From: Streptomyces sp. WAC05374
GTDB lineage: Bacteria; Actinomycetota; Actinomycetes; Streptomycetales; Streptomycetaceae
Assembly (NCBI RefSeq): GCF_004353505.1
Contig: NZ_SMNQ01000023.1
Location: forward strand, 1-64,000
Length of the DNA: 64,000 nt
Direction of reading: 5' to 3'
Below, in pieces: positions 29,343 to 37,294 of this stretch. The notes below the pieces were generated by a model, which searched no databases, was not told where the DNA came from, and saw only the letters and a list, made by a program, of their open reading frames with translations. The first letter of the stretch is position 1. Every line of letters starts with the position of its first letter. The translations under genes and the position numbers were made by a program.

Positions 29343-29756
29343 ATGGGTGTGACCGGTCCGATCCGCGTGGTGGTGGCCAAGCCGGGTCTCGACGGCCACG
29401 ATCGCGGCGCGAAGGTGATCGCGCGGGCGCTGCGTGACGCCGGTATGGAGGTCATTTACACCGGCCTGCACCAGACGCCGGAGCAGATCGTCGACACGGC
29501 GATCCAGGAGGACGCGGACGCGATCGGTCTGTCGATCCTGTCGGGCGCCCACAACACGTTGTTCGCGAAGGTGCTCGAGCTGCTGAAGGAGCGCGACGCG
29601 GAGGACATCAAGGTGTTCGGCGGCGGGATCATCCCGGACGCGGACATCGCGCCGCTGAAGGAGAAGGGCGTGGCGGAGATCTTCACGCCCGGCGCGACGA
29701 CGGCGTCGATCGTGGACTGGGTCAACGCCAACGTCCGCGTCTCGGCCCAGGCGTAA
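29343..29756 (+). CDS. Stand-alone cobalamin-binding subunit of a methylmalonyl/isobutyryl-CoA mutase-type enzyme
   Basis: A 137-residue protein consisting only of the B12-binding Rossmann domain. The base-off cobalamin motif DGHDRG (DxHxxG), the middle SILSGAHN (SxL) and the C-terminal GGGIIPDAD motifs are all present. Such small subunits pair with a separate large catalytic subunit (IcmA/MeaA-like) to isomerise acyl-CoA skeletons; no large subunit lies in this window. It resembles IcmB-type proteins of streptomycetes, but I do not assign a symbol. The ATG at 29343 has GGAGG 5 nt upstream, preferred over the GTG at 29331. Confidence 0.88.
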   Translation: MGVTGPIRVVVAKPGLDGHDRGAKVIARALRDAGMEVIYTGLHQTPEQIVDTAIQEDADAIGLSILSGAHNTLFAKVLELLKERDAEDIKVFGGGIIPDADIAPLKEKGVAEIFTPGATTASIVDWVNANVRVSAQA

Positions 29757-30095
29757 CCCGGCGGGGCGTGGCCCTGTGGGGCGTCGCTCCGGTGGGCGTC
29801 CCCGGGTGGGGCGTGGCTCCGGCGGGGCGTCGCTCCGGTGGGCGTCCCCGGGTGGGGCGTGACTGCCTGACCCTGGCGGGGCGTGCCCGGCCGGGCGCGT
29901 GGCCCTGGCGGGACGCTTCCTGACCCCGGGGCCGCCGGGGGCCGGACCGGCATGCCCGGGACCTGCCGTGGGCGCGGCCCCGGGGCCGCCCATGGTGCCG
30001 CCCCGGGGTTCCTCGGGCTGTGCGCGGTGAGCCCCCCGGCACGCCGCACACCCCGGCACCGGTACGGCGCGAGCGCCCTTTCCGGGCCCCGCCCG
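29757..30095. repeat. Intergenic repeat region with two 38-nt direct repeats
   Basis: The 339 nt between the convergent B12-subunit and DUF5691 genes hold no plausible gene. Two perfect 38-nt copies (29778-29815 and 29824-29861, period 46) start GGGGCGTCGCTCC and are flanked by further GGGGCGTGGC-type fragments. The remainder is GC-rich low-complexity sequence. No clean terminator hairpin is seen. Confidence 0.75.
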
Positions 30096-31727
30096 CTACC
30101 CGCCCGACGGGGCGGGGGCCGGGGGCGTGGCCACCGGGGACAGTTCCGCGCGCATCGCCGCGCGGAGCCGCAGCGTGGCGACCAGCCGCTGGAACGCCTC
30201 CGACCAGTAGCTCCCGGCGCCCGGGGACGCGCCCTCCGGTTCGTCGGGGAGCGCCGTGAGGACCTCCAGGCGGTCGGCCTGGTCCGGGTCCAGGCAGCGC
30301 TCCGCCAGCCCCATCACTCCGCTGAAGCTCCACGGGTAGCTGCCCGCGTCCCGGGCGATGTCCAGTGCGTCGACCACCGCGCGGCCGAGCGGCTCCGCCC
30401 AGGGCACCGCGCAGACGCCCAGGAGCTGGAACGCCTCGGACAGGCCGTGCGCCGCGATGAAGTCGGCCACCCAGACGGCCCGTTCGTCGCCGGGCAGGAT
30501 CGACAGGAGCTTCGACCGCTCGGCGAGCGAGGAGGTGCCGGGCCCCGTGGCCGGTGGTGTCGTGGCCGGGCCGAGCAGCGCGCGGGCCCAGCCCGGGTCC
30601 CGCTGCCGGACCGCCGCCCGGCACCACGCGGCGTGCAGCTCGTCGCGCCAGTCGTCGGCGACCGGCAGGGCGACGATGTCGTCGGGCGTGCGGCCGCCGA
30701 GCCGCGACGTCCACAGGGACAGCGGGGCCGACTCGACCAACTGGCCCAGCCACCAGGAGCGTTCGCCCCGGCCGGCCGGCGGGTCCGGCAGGACGCCGTC
30801 GCGCTGCATGCCCGCGTCGCACTCGTGCGGCGCCTCGACAATGATCGTCGCGCTCCCGCCGGTACGGTCCAGGCCCACGCAGGACGAGGCCCGCTCGGCC
30901 ATGCGGAGGGCGAGCGCGGATGAGGGCAGTGCGGAGAGCAGCTCGGCGGCGGTGGATCGGACGTTGCGGCTGCGGTCCGCCAGGGCCTCCTCCAGGAACG
31001 GCTCGTCGGCGGTGGAGAGGCCGCCCCGCAGCGAGTCGAGGAACATCAGCCGGTCCTCGGCCCGTTCGGTGGACCAGGTGGAGGCGAGCAGGGCGGTCGC
31101 GGCGGCCGGGTCGTGGGCCCGTACGGCGCCGAGCAGGGCGACCCGCTCGGCGAACAGGCCCTCCCCCCACAGCCGCCGTACGGCGTCCTCGTCGGCCGGG
31201 TCCGGCAGGGTGGTCCCGCCGGGCGCACCGCGCAGCGCGAACCGCCACTCGGGGTTGAGCCGCGCCAGCCACAGCCCGCGCGGCCCGGCGAGCGTCAGGG
31301 CCGCCGGCCGCAGGTCGGTGCGCGCCCGTGCCGTGTCGAGCAGGGCGGGCAGGGCGGCCGCCGGCGCCCGGTAGCCGTGCTCGTTCGCGGCCGCCAGCCA
31401 CTGCGGGAGCAGCTCGGTGAGGTCGGGCGCCGCGCCCCGGCGGCCGCCGCCCGACGACGCGCCGGAGCGGTCGGCGAGAAGCTGGGTGAGCCGGCGCCGG
31501 GCCGGGCCGGGGAGCGGTGGCCGGTCGTCGTGCGGCGCCGGCTCGGGCAGGGCGGCGGCGGGCCCCGGGAGCAGCCCCGCCCGGCGCCGTACGGTGTGCA
31601 GCGCGGCGGCGTCCAGCAGCGCGACCGGCGCGTCCTTGCCGGGTGCCATGACGTCGGCGGCGGGCGGGCGGCGATCGGTGCCCAGCAGCGCCGAGGTGAC
31701 GAGGTCTTCCCAGGTCGTGGTGGTCAT
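30096..31727 (-). CDS. DUF5691 family protein, member of the MoxR/VWA/SWIM cluster
   Basis: A 543-residue cytoplasmic protein that looks alpha-helical and repeat-like (HEAT-type features such as SRNVRSTAAELLSALP). It begins WEDLVTSALLGTDRRPP, the characteristic opening of the DUF5691 family, which I recall as accompanying MoxR-VWA-SWIM loci. No catalytic motif is visible. It lies 14 nt downstream of the SWIM gene on the same strand, with GGAG before its ATG, so both are read from the DNA-damage-type promoter at 33102-33124. A scaffold or substrate-recruiting role within the cluster is a guess. Confidence 0.78.
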   Translation of the reverse strand: MTTTTWEDLVTSALLGTDRRPPAADVMAPGKDAPVALLDAAALHTVRRRAGLLPGPAAALPEPAPHDDRPPLPGPARRRLTQLLADRSGASSGGGRRGAAPDLTELLPQWLAAANEHGYRAPAAALPALLDTARARTDLRPAALTLAGPRGLWLARLNPEWRFALRGAPGGTTLPDPADEDAVRRLWGEGLFAERVALLGAVRAHDPAAATALLASTWSTERAEDRLMFLDSLRGGLSTADEPFLEEALADRSRNVRSTAAELLSALPSSALALRMAERASSCVGLDRTGGSATIIVEAPHECDAGMQRDGVLPDPPAGRGERSWWLGQLVESAPLSLWTSRLGGRTPDDIVALPVADDWRDELHAAWCRAAVRQRDPGWARALLGPATTPPATGPGTSSLAERSKLLSILPGDERAVWVADFIAAHGLSEAFQLLGVCAVPWAEPLGRAVVDALDIARDAGSYPWSFSGVMGLAERCLDPDQADRLEVLTALPDEPEGASPGAGSYWSEAFQRLVATLRLRAAMRAELSPVATPPAPAPSGG

Positions 31728-31741
31728 CGTGTCTCCGTACG

Positions 31742-33094
31742 TCAGGTCAGCGGGACGGTCTCGGGCGCGTCCGCGGACCAGGCGGTCAGCGGGGTGAAGC
31801 CGCGGTGCCCGCACTCGCCGAACACCGTGACCGGCCGGCCACCGGACAGTGCGGCCAGCCGCCACAGACCCGGCCGGGCGAGTGCGGAGGGGGCGACCGG
31901 CAGCGCGGCGGCGCCGTCCGCGTCGGCGAGCTGCCAGGCGCCCTCCTGGGACGGCACGGGTATGACGCCGGTCAGCGTGACCGGCCAGGCGTCCAGCCAC
32001 GGGTCGTCGCGCAGGGCCGTTCCGTAGGCGGCCGCCGCGTCGGTGACGGACCCGCCGGGCGGCGGCCCCGGGTCGGGCACCGGCAGCGAGAACTGCTCGC
32101 CCAGCTCCGCCCGTAGCTGTGCCGCGCCCGCGTACGGGACGGTCTCGGCGTCGATCGCCACGCCGACGGGCAGGGCGAGCGCGGGTGCGCGCCCGGCCGC
32201 GCCGAAGGAGAGCAGCAGGGCGGTGCGTCCGCTGTTCCGCCCGTACAGCCAGACGCGGCGCGTGGTCAGCCTGCCGTCCGAGGTGTCGTACTGGGCCAGC
32301 ACCGACCAGTGGTCGCGCACCGGCGGGCCGTCGGCGGGTGCCGTCAGGCCGACCCTGGTGCGGACCGTCGCGGCCAGGGGCTGCGGCAGCCGCTCGACGT
32401 CCAGCCACGCCCGGTCCAGCAGGTGCGTCATCGCGCACTCCTCCAGCAGCCGCACCGGCCAGCCGGGGCCGGAGCCCGGTATCGCGCCCAGTTCCCTGAC
32501 CCGGCCGGCCAGGCCGGGGGCCTGCGCGTCGACCATCCGGGCCGCGGTCTCCTCCCACAGCCCGTACCCCGACCGGTCGGCGGCGGCGAGCCCGCCGCGC
32601 AGCAGGTCGGCCAGCCGCTGCTCCAACTCCTCGGCGCCCGAGGTGATCCGGGCGGCGCGCTGCTCGGCCCGCCGCCGGGCGGCCTCCGGATCGGCGCTCT
32701 TCGCGGGCGATCCGCCCCCCGTCTCCGCCGCCTGCTTCCCGGCCGCGCGTGCGCGCCGCCCCGCCAGCCACTGCTCGGCCCAGTCCGGCACCTCGGAGCC
32801 GGACAGGGCATCGCCGTCGGCCGCCCAGAGCAGCAGCAGTCCCAGCGCGTGCTTGCACGGGAACTTCCGGCTGGGACAACTGCACGTGTACGCGGGGCCC
32901 GTGGTGTCGACGACCGTCTGGTACGGCCGGCTTCCGCTGCCCTTGCACAGGCCCCAGACGACCCCCGAGCCGTCGCTGCCGCCGCCCGACCACGGCCCGG
33001 CCGTGCCGAGTTTGCTTCCCGCTCTGCGTGAGGCGTCGTCAGGTGCCAGAGCCAGCACCTGTTCCGCCGTCCAGCGCACCCCCTGCTGATTCAT
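31742..33094 (-). CDS. SWIM zinc-finger protein (YehQ-like)
   Basis: A 450-residue protein with a SWIM zinc finger near the N-terminus: Cys71, Cys73, Cys80 and His82 in the pattern CxC-x6-CxH (CSCPSRKFPCKH). SWIM domains bind nucleic acid or mediate protein contacts. The rest is mixed alpha/beta without known catalytic residues. The ATG at 33094 lies 7 nt after the -10 of a PafBC-type promoter, so the mRNA is probably leaderless; a start 30 nt further upstream would fall within the promoter. It is the first gene of the minus-strand arm of the MoxR/VWA cluster, comparable to E. coli yehQ beside yehL and yehP. Confidence 0.85.
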   Translation of the reverse strand: MNQQGVRWTAEQVLALAPDDASRRAGSKLGTAGPWSGGGSDGSGVVWGLCKGSGSRPYQTVVDTTGPAYTCSCPSRKFPCKHALGLLLLWAADGDALSGSEVPDWAEQWLAGRRARAAGKQAAETGGGSPAKSADPEAARRRAEQRAARITSGAEELEQRLADLLRGGLAAADRSGYGLWEETAARMVDAQAPGLAGRVRELGAIPGSGPGWPVRLLEECAMTHLLDRAWLDVERLPQPLAATVRTRVGLTAPADGPPVRDHWSVLAQYDTSDGRLTTRRVWLYGRNSGRTALLLSFGAAGRAPALALPVGVAIDAETVPYAGAAQLRAELGEQFSLPVPDPGPPPGGSVTDAAAAYGTALRDDPWLDAWPVTLTGVIPVPSQEGAWQLADADGAAALPVAPSALARPGLWRLAALSGGRPVTVFGECGHRGFTPLTAWSADAPETVPLT

Positions 33095-33101
33095 GGCACC
33101 G

Positions 33102-33124
33102 ACCGTAGGCGGCGCCACTGACAA
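33102..33124 (-). promoter_or_regulatory. RecA-independent DNA-damage (PafBC-type) promoter of the SWIM-DUF5691 operon
   Basis: On the minus strand TTGTCAGTG (33124-33116), exactly 8 nt, then TACGGT (33107-33102) matches the RecA-NDp consensus TTGTCRGTG-N8-TANNNT in every fixed position. The SWIM start codon follows after 7 nt. Confidence 0.85.
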
Positions 33125-33234
33125 TCGGCGGTGACCAGTGCGTTCGCCCGGAGGGCCCGCACACGGAACCCGGTTGACTTTGCCTTCCCTTTACTGTTGT
33201 CTGCCGGTGACACGTCAACTCACCGGGGGGACAC

Positions 33235-33657
33235 ATGAACCGCCTCAGCCGCTCCATCGCTTCCGCGCTCGCCGTCGGCGGGCTCGTCCTCGGGCTCGGC
33301 GCCTGCTCGGAGATCGCGGACGAGGCCGCCAAGCAGGTGGAGAAGGAAGTCAACGAGCAGTACGAAGTGACGTACGAGATCACCGGCAAGGGCATCGACT
33401 CGATCGACTACCACGTCGACGGCGGGGACGCGACGAAGCCGAAGGTCGAGTCCGTGCAGAAGCCCACGCTGCCGTGGAAGAAGACGGTCAAGCTGCGTGG
33501 CCTGCTGCCGCCCGGCGTGATCCCCGTCGCCGTCGACCCGGCCGGCGTCGAGATGACCTGCAAGATCACCTACCAGGGCAAGGTCATCTCCGAGCAGTCC
33601 GCGAAGGGCATGGCCGCCGCCACCGGCTGCATCGCCGTGTCGCCCGTCGCCGGCTGA
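33235..33657 (+). CDS. MmpS-like small lipoprotein
   Basis: A 140-residue exported lipoprotein with signal sequence and lipobox LGLGAC (Cys24 is the acylation site), then a short helical stretch and a beta-rich domain. The YEVTYEITGKG opening, the LPWKKTVKLRG middle and the MTCKITYQGKV close resemble the MmpS/DUF4307-like ligand domain found next to RND transporters in mycobacteria; no transporter is present here. The ATG has GGGGGGAC upstream. Upstream TTGACT (33175-33180) may be a -35 element, but the -10 is unclear. It sits between two divergent DNA-damage promoters and has its own terminator, so it is probably an independent unit. Confidence 0.72.
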   Translation: MNRLSRSIASALAVGGLVLGLGACSEIADEAAKQVEKEVNEQYEVTYEITGKGIDSIDYHVDGGDATKPKVESVQKPTLPWKKTVKLRGLLPPGVIPVAVDPAGVEMTCKITYQGKVISEQSAKGMAAATGCIAVSPVAG

Positions 33658-33678
33658 CACCACGACAACTCCCCTCGC

Positions 33679-33721
33679 CAATCGGTCGTTTCCGCCTCTG
33701 AGCTGCGGAAACGGCCGATTG
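33679..33721. terminator. Long hairpin terminator overlapping the moxR promoter
   Basis: A 17-bp stem with one G-U pair (33679-33695 with 33705-33721, 9-nt loop) begins 22 nt after the lipoprotein stop. Its last three bases (TTG, 33719-33721) are also the first bases of the -35 element of the moxR promoter, so terminator and promoter are interlocked. Confidence 0.85.
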
Positions 33722-33741
33722 TCAGTGGCATGGTGCACGGT
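33719..33741 (+). promoter_or_regulatory. RecA-independent DNA-damage (PafBC-type) promoter of the moxR operon
   Basis: TTGTCAGTG (33719-33727), exactly 8 nt, then CACGGT (33736-33741) matches the RecA-NDp consensus except for C in place of T at the first -10 base. The 15-nt core CCGATTGTCAGTGGC (33715-33729) is repeated perfectly, inverted, at 33114-33128 in front of the SWIM gene. Confidence 0.78.
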
Positions 33742-33788
33742 GGATCACACACCCGGTCGACCACGATGCGCAGGGGGAATCCATCACC

Positions 33789-34904
33789 GTGTCCACCACC
33801 ACCCGAGCCACCGAGGCATCCCGCGACGAGGCCCTGCGCCCGCACGCCGAAGACGCGTTCGCGCACGAGCTGACGGCACTCGCGGCGGCCGACGACCGGC
33901 CGCGCCCCGCCCGCTGGCGCCTGTCGCCGTGGGCCGTCGCCACCTACCTGCTCGGCGGCACACTGCCCGACGGCACCGTGATCACACCGAAGTACGTGGG
34001 ACCGCGCCGGATCGTCGAAGTCGCCGTCACCACCCTCGCCACCGACCGCGCCCTGCTGCTGCTCGGCGTGCCCGGCACCGCCAAGACCTGGGTGTCCGAG
34101 CACCTCGCCGCCGCCGTCAGCGGGGACTCGACCCTCCTCGTGCAGGGCACGGCCGGCACGCCCGAGGAAGCCATCCGCTACGGGTGGAACTACGCACAGC
34201 TCCTCGCCCACGGACCCAGCCGCGACGCCCTGGTGCCCAGCCCGGTCATGCGCGCCATGTCCGACGGCATGACCGCCCGCGTCGAGGAGCTCACCCGCAT
34301 CCCGGCCGACGTGCAGGACACCCTGATCACCATCCTGTCCGAGAAGACCCTGCCCATCCCCGAGCTCGGCCAGGAGGTCCAGGCGGTCCGGGGGTTCAAC
34401 CTCATCGCCACGGCCAACGACCGGGACCGGGGCGTCAACGACCTGTCCAGCGCGCTGCGCCGCCGCTTCAACACCGTCGTGCTCCCGCTGCCCGCCACAC
34501 CGGACGCCGAGGTCGAGATCGTCTCCCGCCGCGTCGACCAGATCGGCCGCTCGCTCGACCTGCCGGCCACACCCGAGGGCATCGACGAGATCCGCCGGGT
34601 CGTCACCGTCTTCCGCGAGCTGCGCGACGGCGTGACCACCGACGGCCGCACCAAGCTCAAGTCCCCGTCCGGGACGCTGTCCACGGCCGAGGCCATCTCC
34701 GTCGTCACCAACGGCCTCGCCCTCGCCGCCCACTTCGGCGACGGCGTGCTGCGCCCCGGCGACGTGGCCGCCGGCATCCTCGGCGCGGTCGTCCGCGACC
34801 CGGCGGCCGACCGGGTCGTCTGGCAGGAGTACCTGGAGACGGTCGTGCGCGAACGGGACGGGTGGAAGGACTTCTACCGCGCCTGCCGGGAGGTGTCGGC
34901 ATGA
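33789..34904 (+). CDS. MoxR-family AAA+ ATPase (YehL-like)
   Basis: A 371-residue AAA+ ATPase. Walker A is GVPGTAKT (93-100). The Walker B region reads ARVEELTRIP in place of the usual hhhDE, so Glu166-Glu167 stand where Asp-Glu normally are. Sensor 1 is ATAN (207-210), and the arginine-finger region is LSSALRRRF. MoxR ATPases act as chaperones that remodel partners together with VWA proteins, and a VWA gene follows two genes later. The GTG start has AGGGGG 11 nt upstream. It is the first gene of the plus-strand arm, driven by a DNA-damage-type promoter. The altered Walker B is worth checking against the YehL subfamily. Confidence 0.88.
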   Translation: MSTTTRATEASRDEALRPHAEDAFAHELTALAAADDRPRPARWRLSPWAVATYLLGGTLPDGTVITPKYVGPRRIVEVAVTTLATDRALLLLGVPGTAKTWVSEHLAAAVSGDSTLLVQGTAGTPEEAIRYGWNYAQLLAHGPSRDALVPSPVMRAMSDGMTARVEELTRIPADVQDTLITILSEKTLPIPELGQEVQAVRGFNLIATANDRDRGVNDLSSALRRRFNTVVLPLPATPDAEVEIVSRRVDQIGRSLDLPATPEGIDEIRRVVTVFRELRDGVTTDGRTKLKSPSGTLSTAEAISVVTNGLALAAHFGDGVLRPGDVAAGILGAVVRDPAADRVVWQEYLETVVRERDGWKDFYRACREVSA

Positions 34905-37294
34905 CGGCGACGACCGCGCCCCTGCTGCTCGGCGTCCGCCACCACGGCCCCGGCTCGGCCCGCGCCGTGCGGGCCGCCCTGGACGCGGCCAGGCCCGCCG
35001 CCGTGCTGATCGAGGGCCCGCCCGAGGGGGACGCCCTCCTGCCGCTCGCCGCCGACGAGCGGATGAGCCCGCCGGTCGCGCTGCTCGCCCACGCCGTGGA
35101 CGACCCCGGCCGGGCGTCGTTCTGGCCCATGGCCGAGTTCTCCCCCGAGTGGGTCGCCATCCGCTGGGCGCTGGACCACGGCGCCGCCGTCCGCTTCATC
35201 GACCTGCCCGCCACCCACACGCTCGCCATGGCGAAGGACCCCACCTGGGAGGACGGCGACGGGGAGAACGGGGACGGCGGGGACGCCGACGACCAGCGGT
35301 ACGGGCTGCGGATCGACCCCCTCGCCGTCCTCGCCGGGACCGCCGGGTACGACGACCCGGAGCGCTGGTGGGAGGACGTGGTCGAGCACCGCGGCACAGG
35401 AGCCGCCCCCAACGGGCCGCCGGACGGCGCCTCCGGCACCCGCGCGACGCACACCGGCGCCGGCCACGACCCGATCGCCGTCTTCGCCGGCCTCGCCGAC
35501 GCCATGACCGCGCTGCGGGAGACCTACGGGCACGGCGGCCACGACCGCGACCTCGTCCGCGAGGCGTACATGCGCCTCCAGCTCCGGGCCGCCCGCAAGG
35601 CGCACGGCGACGGCGTGGCCGTCGTCTGCGGCGCCTGGCACGTCCCCGCGCTCGCCGCCCGCACGACCGTCACCGCCGACCGCGCCCTCCTCAAGGGCCT
35701 GCCCAAGGTCAAGACGGAGATCACCTGGGTGCCCTGGACGCACCGCCGGCTCGCCCGGCACAGCGGCTACGGCGCCGGCATCGACTCGCCCGGCTGGTAC
35801 GGGCACCTGTTCAGCGCCCCCGACCGGCCGGTCGAGCGCTGGATGACCAAGGTCGCCGGACTGCTCCGCGACGAGGACCGGATCGTCTCCTCCGCCCACG
35901 TCATCGAGGCCGTACGGCTCGCCGGGACGCTCGCCGCCATGCGCGGGCGCCCCCTCGCCGGCCTCACCGAGACCATCGACGCCGTACGGGCGGTGATGTG
36001 CGACGGCTCCGACGTGCCGCTCGGCCTCATCCGGGACCGGCTGATCGTCGGCGACGCCCTCGGCGAGGTGCCCGAGCGTGCCCCCGCGGTGCCCCTGCAA
36101 CGGGACCTCACCAGGCTCCAGCGCACCCTGCGGCTCAAGCCCGAGGCCCTGGAGCGGGAGCTCGACCTGGACTTGCGCAAGGAGACCGACGCCGCGCGCA
36201 GCCGCCTGCTGCACCGGCTGCGCCTCCTCGGTGTCGCCTGGGGCGAACCGGTCGCCGGCCGCGCCGGCACCGGCACGTTCCGGGAGAGCTGGCGGCTGCG
36301 CTGGGAGCCGGAGCTGCACGTACGGGTCGCCGAGGCCGGCGTGTGGGGCACCACCGTGCTCGCGGCCGCGACCGCCAGGGCCGAGTCGGACGCCGCCTCG
36401 GCGACCGCCCTCGCCGACGTCACCGCCCTCGCCGAACGGTGCCTGCTGGCCGGGCTGTCCGACGCGCTGCCGGTGGTGATGAAGGCCCTCGCCGACCGGG
36501 CCGCCCTCGACGCGGACGTGGGCCACCTCGCGCAGGCGCTGCCCGCGCTCGCCCGCTCCCTCCGCTACGGCGACGTACGGTCCACGGACACGGCCGCGCT
36601 CGCGGAGGTCGCCACCGGGCTCGCCGAGCGGGTCTGCGTCGGCCTGCCGCCCGCGTGCACCGGCCTGGACGCGGACGGGGCCGCCGAGATGCGCGGCCAC
36701 CTCGACGGCGTCCACACCGCGATCCGGCTCCTGCCGGACACCGGGGACATCACCGGCCGCTGGGCCGGGGTCCTGGACAGGCTCGCCGCGCGGGACAGCG
36801 TGCCCGGCGTCATACGCGGGCGGGCCGCTCGACTGCTGCTGGACGACGGGAGGCTCCCGGAGGACGGCGCCGCGCGGCTGATGGGGCTCGCGCTCTCGCC
36901 CGGTACGCCACCGGCCGACGCGGCGGCCTGGATCGAGGGGTTCGTCGGCGGGGGCGACGCCAACCCCGGCGGCGGCATGCTGCTCGTCCACGACGAGCGG
37001 CTCCTCGGGCTCGTCGACGCCTGGCTCACCACGGTCACGGCGGAGGCGTTCACCGACGTACTGCCCCTGCTGCGGCGCACGTTCTCCGCGTACGAGCCGG
37101 GCGTCCGGCGCACGCTGGGCGAACTGGTGCGGCGCGGCCCGGCCTCCGGGCGCACGGCCCGCCCGGAGGCCACGACACCCGGCTTCGCGCCGGAGCTGGA
37201 CGAGACGCGGGCGGACGCGGTGCTGCCGCTGGTGCGGCTGCTGCTGGGCGCGGCCGGCGCGGACGACGACGAACTGCTGGGGGCGGGGACATGA
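34901..37294 (+). CDS. DUF5682 family protein (YehM-like), MoxR-cluster member
   Basis: A 797-residue protein whose ATG overlaps the moxR stop by 4 nt. The N-terminal third has TraB/PrgY-like features: GVRHHGPGSA with conserved His pair, VLIEGPPEGD, and later VVCGAWHVPAL, where a His again follows a hydrophobic strand. The middle and C-terminal parts are helical with no recognised domain. Conserved His/Glu residues could form a metal or catalytic site, by analogy to TraB/TIKI-type hydrolases; this is inference. It is found with MoxR and VWA genes in many bacteria as DUF5682. Confidence 0.8.
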   Translation: MTATTAPLLLGVRHHGPGSARAVRAALDAARPAAVLIEGPPEGDALLPLAADERMSPPVALLAHAVDDPGRASFWPMAEFSPEWVAIRWALDHGAAVRFIDLPATHTLAMAKDPTWEDGDGENGDGGDADDQRYGLRIDPLAVLAGTAGYDDPERWWEDVVEHRGTGAAPNGPPDGASGTRATHTGAGHDPIAVFAGLADAMTALRETYGHGGHDRDLVREAYMRLQLRAARKAHGDGVAVVCGAWHVPALAARTTVTADRALLKGLPKVKTEITWVPWTHRRLARHSGYGAGIDSPGWYGHLFSAPDRPVERWMTKVAGLLRDEDRIVSSAHVIEAVRLAGTLAAMRGRPLAGLTETIDAVRAVMCDGSDVPLGLIRDRLIVGDALGEVPERAPAVPLQRDLTRLQRTLRLKPEALERELDLDLRKETDAARSRLLHRLRLLGVAWGEPVAGRAGTGTFRESWRLRWEPELHVRVAEAGVWGTTVLAAATARAESDAASATALADVTALAERCLLAGLSDALPVVMKALADRAALDADVGHLAQALPALARSLRYGDVRSTDTAALAEVATGLAERVCVGLPPACTGLDADGAAEMRGHLDGVHTAIRLLPDTGDITGRWAGVLDRLAARDSVPGVIRGRAARLLLDDGRLPEDGAARLMGLALSPGTPPADAAAWIEGFVGGGDANPGGGMLLVHDERLLGLVDAWLTTVTAEAFTDVLPLLRRTFSAYEPGVRRTLGELVRRGPASGRTARPEATTPGFAPELDETRADAVLPLVRLLLGAAGADDDELLGAGT

